This document shows, piece by piece, positions 6,088 through 10,087 of a stretch of 10,087 nt of DNA; position 1 is the first letter of the stretch, and each line of letters begins with the position of its first letter. Below the pieces are notes generated by a model. The model saw only the letters and a list, made by a program, of their open reading frames with translations. It ran no database searches and was not told the DNA's origin. Source of the stretch: Neisseria lactamica NS19 (GTDB lineage Bacteria > Pseudomonadota > Gammaproteobacteria > Burkholderiales > Neisseriaceae); contig AEPI01000108.1 in NCBI GenBank assembly GCA_000193795.2, positions 1 to 10,087 on the forward strand, written 5' to 3'. A program made the translations under genes and the position numbers.

Positions 6088-7230
6088 ATGAATACTTTAT
6101 ATACACTTTTCGCCACCTGCCCGCGCGGCTTGGAAACCGTTTTATCTCAAGAACTCGGAAGCCTCGGCTGTACCGATGTTCAAGCATTTGACGGCGGCGT
6201 TTCCTGCCGGGGCGGTTTGGAACAGGTTTACGCCGCCAACCTGCACTCGCGTACCGCCGGCCGCATCCTGCTGCGCCTGACCAAAGGCACATACCGCAAT
6301 GAGCGCGACATTTACAAACTCGCCAAAAACATTAATTGGTTTAATTGGTTTGCCTTGCAGCAGACGTTCAAAGTCAAAGTCGAGGCAAAGCGTGCCAACG
6401 TCAAAAGCCTCCAATTTGTCGGTCTGACCGTCAAAGATGCCGTCTGCGACGCTTTCCGCGACATTTACGACGCACGTCCGAGCGTGGACAAAGCCGCGCC
6501 CGATGTCCGCATCCACGCCTTTTTGAACGAACGCAATGTCGAAATCTTCATCGACACTTCGGGCGAAGCCCTGTTCAAACGCGGCTACCGGCTGGATACC
6601 GGCGAAGCCCCATTGCGCGAAAACCTTGCCGCCGGATTGCTGCTCTCGGCAGGTTACGACGGCACGCAGCCGTTTCAAGATCCGTTTTGCGGCAGCGGCA
6701 CGATTGCTATCGAAGCCGCTTGGATTGCCGCCGGCCGCGCACCGGGTATGATGCGCCGTTTCGCTTTTGAAAAACTGCAAAATTTCGATAAAACGCTGTG
6801 GGCGGATTTGCGCCGCCGCGCCGAAGCGCAAACCCGCCCCGTCCGCGCCCCGATTGCAGGCAGCGACAACGACCGCCGCATCGTTCAGACGGCATTGGAC
6901 AACGCACGCAGTGCAGGGGTGGACGACATCGTTTCCTTCAGCGTTGCCGACGCGCAGTCCGTCCGTCCGAACGGCGAAAACGGCATTATGGTGTCCAATC
7001 CGCCCTACGGCGTGCGCCTTGAGGAAGTCCGCGCCTTGCAGGCACTTTATCCGCAGCTGGGGACGTGGTTGAAGAAGCATTATGCCGGCTGGCGGGTCGG
7101 CATGTTTACCGGCGACCGGGAAATGCCCAAATTCATGCGCCTGTCGCCAAAACGCAAAATCCCGCTTTATAACGGCAATATCGACTGCCGCCTGTTTCTG
7201 ATTGATATGGTGGAAGGGTCGAACCGTTGA
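6088..7230 (+). CDS. rlmL: 23S rRNA (guanine-N2) methyltransferase RlmL, stand-alone form
   Basis: A THUMP-domain, S-adenosylmethionine-dependent RNA methyltransferase of the COG0116 type, expected to make m2G2445 (E. coli numbering) in 23S rRNA. The 380 residues correspond to the N-terminal half of the E. coli RlmKL fusion (about 700 residues); no RlmK-like second half follows. Order: ferredoxin-like N-terminus opening with FATCPRGLE (8-16), THUMP domain about 45-155, then the Rossmann-fold methyltransferase with DTGEAPLRENLAAG (170-183), the SAM-binding DPFCGSGTIAIEAA (198-211), a GSDND acidic loop (258-262) and the catalytic NPPYG motif (304-308). ATG 6088 follows AAAGGA at 6-base spacing. 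It lies 48 bases after the Cys/Met gene with no promoter or terminator visible in the gap, so co-transcription is likely. An uptake sequence at 6884-6895 encodes V266-Q-T-A-L. The assignment to the exact base G2445 is by family only. Confidence 0.9.
   Translation: MNTLYTLFATCPRGLETVLSQELGSLGCTDVQAFDGGVSCRGGLEQVYAANLHSRTAGRILLRLTKGTYRNERDIYKLAKNINWFNWFALQQTFKVKVEAKRANVKSLQFVGLTVKDAVCDAFRDIYDARPSVDKAAPDVRIHAFLNERNVEIFIDTSGEALFKRGYRLDTGEAPLRENLAAGLLLSAGYDGTQPFQDPFCGSGTIAIEAAWIAAGRAPGMMRRFAFEKLQNFDKTLWADLRRRAEAQTRPVRAPIAGSDNDRRIVQTALDNARSAGVDDIVSFSVADAQSVRPNGENGIMVSNPPYGVRLEEVRALQALYPQLGTWLKKHYAGWRVGMFTGDREMPKFMRLSPKRKIPLYNGNIDCRLFLIDMVEGSNR
6884..6895 (-). repeat. DNA uptake sequence inside rlmL
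   Basis: Perfect AT-type 12-mer in complement orientation, read in frame as V266-Q-T-A-L270, between the methyltransferase motifs GSDND and NPPYG. Confidence 0.95.
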
Positions 7231-7241
7231 GGAAAGTTTAG

Positions 7242-7280
7242 AAAAATGCCGTCTGAAAAATGTTCAGACGGCATTTTTTT
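7242..7280. terminator. Bidirectional uptake-sequence terminator between rlmL and amiC
   Basis: ATGCCGTCTGAA (7246-7257) and TTCAGACGGCAT (7263-7274) make a 12-bp stem with a 5-base loop, extended by A-T pairs. On the + strand it ends in seven T's (7274-7280). On the - strand the complement of the A run (7242-7246) supplies a T tract. It sits between the rlmL stop (7230) and the convergent amiC stop (7284), so it can end both transcripts. Confidence 0.9.
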
Positions 7281-7283
7281 GAA

Positions 7284-8534
7284 TCAGCCCCGTTTAAATA
7301 CGGAAGTGTTGATGTAGCGTTGGACACCCGAGGCAATGGATTGGGCGCACTGCCGGCGGAAGGATTCGCTGCCCAGCAGCTTCTCTTCGGAAGGGTTGGA
7401 CAGGAAGGCGGTTTCGACCAGGATAGACGGCATATCGGGTGCGCGCAAAACGGCGAAATTGGCTTCGTCCACCCTGCCTTTGTGCAAGTGGTTGAGCCTG
7501 CCCAATTCTTCAAGCACCAGGTTGCCGAGTTTGCGGCTGTCCCGCAGTGTGGCGGTTTGCGTCATGTCGAGCAGGGCGGTATCGACATTGCGGTTGCCGC
7601 TGGTCGGTACGCCGCCGACCGCGTCGGCATTATTTTGGGTTTGTTCCAAGAATTTGGCGGCGGAGCTGGTCGCGCCTTTGGTGTTCAACATATAAACCCC
7701 TGTGCCGCGTGCGGAGGGGCTGGTGAAGGCATCGGCGTGGATGGAGACAAATACGTCCGCCCGCCGTGCCCGCCCTTTGGCGACACGCACGCCCAAAGGG
7801 ATGAACACGTCTTCGTTGCGCGTCATAAAGACGTTGTAACCCAATGCTTCCAACTGTTTTTTGGTTTCGCGGGCGATGGAGAGGACGACGTGTTTTTCCT
7901 GCAAGCCTCCGGGGCTGACGGCGCCGGGGTCTTCGCCGCCGTGTCCCGGATCGATCATAATGACGGGTCTGCGTCCGTTTCTGCCGCGCCCGGGTTGGGG
8001 CGTGGTGTTTTGGGCGAGGTCGGCTTCCGGAGAGCCGCGCCGGGTTTTGTTCAGGCTGCCGTTAAGCAGCGCCATCATCGGATCGTCGGCATCCATCCCT
8101 TGCGGATAGAGGTCGACGACGAGGCGGTTTTTAAAGCCGCCGACGGGAGGGAGGGAAAAAACTTGCGCGTAGGAAGGCTGTTTCAAATCGATGACGAGGC
8201 GGACGGTGGTCGGTGTGTTCTGACCCGCGCGTATGCTGCGGATAAAGGGGTCGTCCGCCGCCACTTTTTGGGAAAGTCCGTGCAATACGGTATTGATGTT
8301 CGCGTTTTGTATATCGACGACCAGCCTGCCCGGGTTGTCGAGCGTGAAGTGCTGGTATTTGATCGCGGTTGTGCTTTCCAGCGTCAGGCGGGTGTAGGTG
8401 TGCGACGGCCATATCCGTGCGGCGGTAAACTGCGGGGCGCGTACCGTTTTGGCAACGGCGGATGCGATGGGGCTTAGGGCGAACAGTGTGCCGGCGGTGC
8501 GGCGGATGATTTGTCTTCGTGTCAGTTTGGTCAT
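7284..8534 (-). CDS. amiC: N-acetylmuramoyl-L-alanine amidase AmiC, Tat-exported
   Basis: A zinc amidase that cuts the bond between muramic acid and the stem peptide of peptidoglycan in the periplasm, needed for daughter-cell separation. The 416 residues start with a twin-arginine signal, TRRQIIR (5-11) plus a hydrophobic stretch ending near IASA (23-26), so export by the Tat route is likely, as for E. coli AmiA and AmiC. An AMIN domain (about 35-145) targets the septum or peptidoglycan, followed by a charged linker (about 160-188) and an Amidase_3 domain (190-410). Zinc and catalytic residues are all present: H198 in DPGHGGEDPGA, E213 in LQEKHVVL, H266 in SIHADAF, E374 in LVETAFLSN. Gonococcal AmiC is known to act in cell separation and peptidoglycan fragment release and is activated by NlpD. 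Its ATG overlaps the tsaE stop as ATGA (8531-8534), so translation is probably coupled. It ends at the shared terminator. Confidence 0.95.
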   Translation of the reverse strand: MTKLTRRQIIRRTAGTLFALSPIASAVAKTVRAPQFTAARIWPSHTYTRLTLESTTAIKYQHFTLDNPGRLVVDIQNANINTVLHGLSQKVAADDPFIRSIRAGQNTPTTVRLVIDLKQPSYAQVFSLPPVGGFKNRLVVDLYPQGMDADDPMMALLNGSLNKTRRGSPEADLAQNTTPQPGRGRNGRRPVIMIDPGHGGEDPGAVSPGGLQEKHVVLSIARETKKQLEALGYNVFMTRNEDVFIPLGVRVAKGRARRADVFVSIHADAFTSPSARGTGVYMLNTKGATSSAAKFLEQTQNNADAVGGVPTSGNRNVDTALLDMTQTATLRDSRKLGNLVLEELGRLNHLHKGRVDEANFAVLRAPDMPSILVETAFLSNPSEEKLLGSESFRRQCAQSIASGVQRYINTSVFKRG

Positions 8535-8992
8535 AGCGGCAGGCTTTCACGTCCTCGTTCGGTATGGGCGGCCAGCAGGCATTTCCTGCCGCCGCCGTCG
8601 TGTGTCAATGTTGCGGTGATGTCGGCGGGCGGCGTAAATTCGCCACCCTGTTGCGGCCATTCGATCAGGCAGACGCTGTTTGCGGAAAACAGTTCGTCCA
8701 ATCCGGCATCTTCCCATTCTTCGGGCGTGGCGAAGCGGTAGAGGTCGAAATGATGCAGGGTGAAGCGTTCCAGCGGATAGGATTCGACGATGGCGTAAGT
8801 CGGGCTTTTGACTGCGCCCCGATGACCCAATCCGCGCAGGATGCCGCGTGTCAGCGTGGTTTTCCCCGCGCCCAAGTCTCCCTCGAGATAAATGACCAGC
8901 GGCGCGTTTAAACGGGAAGACCACGCCGCACCAAAATCGAGTGTGGCGGCTTCGTCGGCAAGGAATCGGGAAACGGGGGGGGAATCAAACAT
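8531..8992 (-). CDS. tsaE: tRNA threonylcarbamoyladenosine biosynthesis ATPase TsaE
   Basis: The ATPase partner of TsaB and TsaD that makes the t6A modification at position 37 of ANN-decoding tRNAs; essential in many bacteria. With the start at 8992 the protein is 153 residues, equal to E. coli TsaE (YjeE). Walker A is GDLGAGKTT (38-46); SPTY (63-66), HFDLYR (81-86) and the IEWP motif (110-113) complete the family signature. The frame is open upstream to an ATG at 9070, which would add 26 Pro/His-rich residues unlike the family; neither start has a good ribosome binding site. The gene overlaps amiC by 4 bases (ATGA); a yjeE-amidase pair is also found in E. coli (yjeE-amiB), so the arrangement is old. 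The likely promoter is the extended -10 at 9079-9087. Confidence 0.94.
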   Translation of the reverse strand: MFDSPPVSRFLADEAATLDFGAAWSSRLNAPLVIYLEGDLGAGKTTLTRGILRGLGHRGAVKSPTYAIVESYPLERFTLHHFDLYRFATPEEWEDAGLDELFSANSVCLIEWPQQGGEFTPPADITATLTHDGGGRKCLLAAHTERGRESLPL

Positions 8993-9078
8993 AGGGGCTT
9001 TAAAACTTTTATGTGGCGGATCGGAGAGGGCGGCCGGCAAACCGTGCGCCCGGCGGGCCGGATGCGGCATTGCCGTAC

Positions 9079-9087
9079 ATTATAACA
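9079..9087 (-). promoter_or_regulatory. Extended -10 promoter of tsaE-amiC
   Basis: On the - strand the sequence reads TGTTATAAT, a perfect TGnTATAAT extended -10. No -35 box is seen 16-18 bases upstream, which extended -10 promoters can do without. Transcription would begin near 9072, giving a leader of about 80 bases before the ATG at 8992. Confidence 0.65.
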
Positions 9088-9106
9088 GCCAAATCCGTAT
9101 CCTGCT

Positions 9107-9116
9107 TTCAGACGGC
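9107..9116 (-). repeat. DNA uptake sequence core between the divergent promoters
   Basis: Perfect 10-base core (TTCAGACGGC), but followed by AA rather than AT, so it lacks the two extra bases of the 12-mer. It lies between the tsaE-amiC and murI promoters. Confidence 0.85.
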
Positions 9117-9121
9117 AATGG

Positions 9122-9150
9122 CTGTCAAGAAAAAGCGGCGCGTGTACAAT
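9122..9150 (+). promoter_or_regulatory. Sigma70-type promoter of murI
   Basis: CTGTCA (9122-9127, four of six matches to TTGACA), a 17-base spacer and TACAAT (9145-9150, five of six matches to TATAAT). Transcription would start near 9157, about 30 bases before the murI ATG. Confidence 0.55.
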
Positions 9151-9186
9151 ACGCGGATTGTATGTTTGGGACGGATTGGAAAAAGG

Positions 9187-9999
9187 ATGGAAAATATCGG
9201 CAGGCAGCGACCCATCGGCGTTTTTGACTCGGGAATCGGCGGTTTGACCAATGTGCGCGCGCTGATGGAGCGGCTGCCGATGGAAAACATCATTTATTTC
9301 GGCGACACGGCGCGTGTGCCTTATGGGACAAAATCCAAAGCGACCATTGAAAATTTTTCTATGCAAATAGTTGATTTTTTATTGGAACACGATGTCAAAG
9401 CGATGGTTGTCGCGTGTAATACCATTGCGGCGGTAGCGGGGCAGAAAATCCGTCAAAAGACAGGCAATATGCCCGTGTTGGACGTGATTTCCGCCGGCGC
9501 GAAAGCCGCGCTGGCAACGACGCGCAACAACAAAATCGGCATTATCGCCACCAATACCACAGTCAACAGCAACGCCTATGCGCGCGCCATCCATAGGAGC
9601 AACCCCGACACGCTCGTCCGCACGCAGGCCGCGCCGCTGCTCGTCCCTTTGGTGGAGGAAGGTTGGTTGGAACACGAAGTTACCCGCCTGACCGTATGCG
9701 AATACCTCAAACCACTGCTTGCAGACGGCATCGATACGCTGGTATTGGGCTGCACGCACTTTCCCTTGCTCAAACCGTTAATCGGCAGGGAGGCGGGCAA
9801 TGTCGCGTTGGTTGATTCTGCAATTACGACGGCTGAAGAAACCGCACGCGTCCTTGCGCAGGAAGGATTGCTCAATACCGACGACAATAATCCCGACTAT
9901 CGTTTTTATGTCAGCGATATTCCTTTGAAATTCAGAACGATAGGCGAGCGTTTTCTGGGCAGGACAATGGAGCAGATTGAAATGGTGTCTTTGGGTTAA
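9187..9999 (+). CDS. murI: Glutamate racemase MurI
   Basis: Interconverts L- and D-glutamate in the cytoplasm, supplying D-glutamate for the peptidoglycan stem peptide; normally essential. The 270 residues show the two-domain Asp/Glu racemase fold with its paired catalytic cysteines: C77 in VACNT and C189 in LGCTHFPLL. FDSGIGGL (13-20) provides the substrate-binding D14 and S15, IYFGDTARVPYG (36-47) is the conserved second motif, and NTTVNSNAY (123-131) is also typical. ATG 9187 is preceded by GGAAAAAGG, and translation from here gives the normal N-terminus; in-frame codons back to 9013 would add unrelated basic residues and run into the promoter. It is transcribed divergently from tsaE-amiC. 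No conventional terminator is seen after the stop; the dRS3 palindrome 48 bases downstream is the nearest hairpin. Confidence 0.96.
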   Translation: MENIGRQRPIGVFDSGIGGLTNVRALMERLPMENIIYFGDTARVPYGTKSKATIENFSMQIVDFLLEHDVKAMVVACNTIAAVAGQKIRQKTGNMPVLDVISAGAKAALATTRNNKIGIIATNTTVNSNAYARAIHRSNPDTLVRTQAAPLLVPLVEEGWLEHEVTRLTVCEYLKPLLADGIDTLVLGCTHFPLLKPLIGREAGNVALVDSAITTAEETARVLAQEGLLNTDDNNPDYRFYVSDIPLKFRTIGERFLGRTMEQIEMVSLG

Positions 10000-10047
10000 A
10001 ACGATGACGGAAAGCTGCCCGAGATTACAGAAACCTAAAATCCCGTC

Positions 10048-10067
10048 ATTCCCGCGCAGGCGGGAAT
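10048..10067. repeat. dRS3 repeat, start of a neisserial intergenic repeat array
   Basis: ATTCCCGCGCAGGCGGGAAT matches the dRS3 form ATTCCC-N8-GGGAAT and is a perfect 8-bp inverted repeat around GCAG. The flanking CGTC before it and CTAGA after it are typical of dRS3/RS mosaic arrays. The array appears to continue past the window edge. dRS3 units are recombination sites and known integration targets of filamentous neisserial phages. Confidence 0.9.
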
Positions 10068-10087
10068 CTAGACCGTTCGGTTTCAGC

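Noticed and set aside
6437..6448. Uptake-like ATGCCGTCTG in rlmL
   Set aside because: The last two bases are CG instead of AA, which breaks the core.
7260..8477. Long open frame (405 codons) on the + strand opposite amiC
   Set aside because: It is the antisense shadow of a clear amidase gene with intact zinc ligands; it lacks a ribosome binding site and any recognisable domain. Long antisense frames are common in GC-rich coding DNA.
9720..9731. Uptake-like TGCAGACGGCAT in murI
   Set aside because: One mismatch inside the core, and a different reading frame from the other intragenic copies; counted as degenerate or chance.
1..10087. A new defence, mobile or biosynthetic system in this window
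   Set aside because: Every sizeable reading frame on its coding strand is a recognised housekeeping family except the small Cys/Met protein; no cluster of unknown genes, no atypical composition and no integrase or transposase was seen.

Overview
The window is a piece of a Neisseria chromosome, most likely from the meningitidis/gonorrhoeae/lactamica group. Three repeat families show this. There are eleven perfect 12-base AT-type DNA uptake sequences (ATGCCGTCTGAA or its complement) plus one 10-base core. There is one full-length Correia repeat enclosed element (CREE/NEMIS) at 48-202, and one dRS3 repeat at 10048-10067. All genes are intact; I see no pseudogene, RNA gene, insertion sequence, prophage gene or CRISPR array.

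Layout from left to right. Positions 1-335 carry no gene: AT-rich DNA, the CREE, a candidate extended -10 promoter and a small leader hairpin. A Bcr/CflA-type MFS drug exporter follows (336-1568), closed by a hairpin made of two inverted uptake sequences. A candidate promoter then opens a co-directional cluster: pheA (phenylalanine synthesis), recO (recombinational repair), pdxJ (vitamin B6 synthesis) and acpS (activation of acyl carrier protein). This cluster ends at an intrinsic terminator at 4756-4783. A second co-directional group follows: a Nudix (MutT-like) protein with a shrunken ThiE-like tail, a small membrane-anchored Cys/Met protein whose start overlaps the Nudix stop, and the 23S rRNA methyltransferase rlmL. 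A bidirectional uptake-sequence terminator at 7242-7280 separates rlmL (+) from the convergent pair tsaE-amiC (-), which are joined by an ATGA overlap. A compact divergent promoter region (about 9079-9150) serves tsaE-amiC leftwards and murI (glutamate racemase) rightwards. After murI comes the beginning of a dRS3-type repeat array that runs out of the window.

Functionally these are mostly housekeeping genes: amino acid, cofactor and lipid-carrier metabolism, nucleotide sanitation, RNA modification (rlmL, tsaE) and peptidoglycan (amiC, murI). I found no convincing new multi-gene system. The points most worth a second look are the single reading frame used by uptake sequences inside four genes, the CREE upstream of the exporter, the reduced Nudix-ThiE fusion with its overlapping Cys/Met partner gene, and the tsaE leader.
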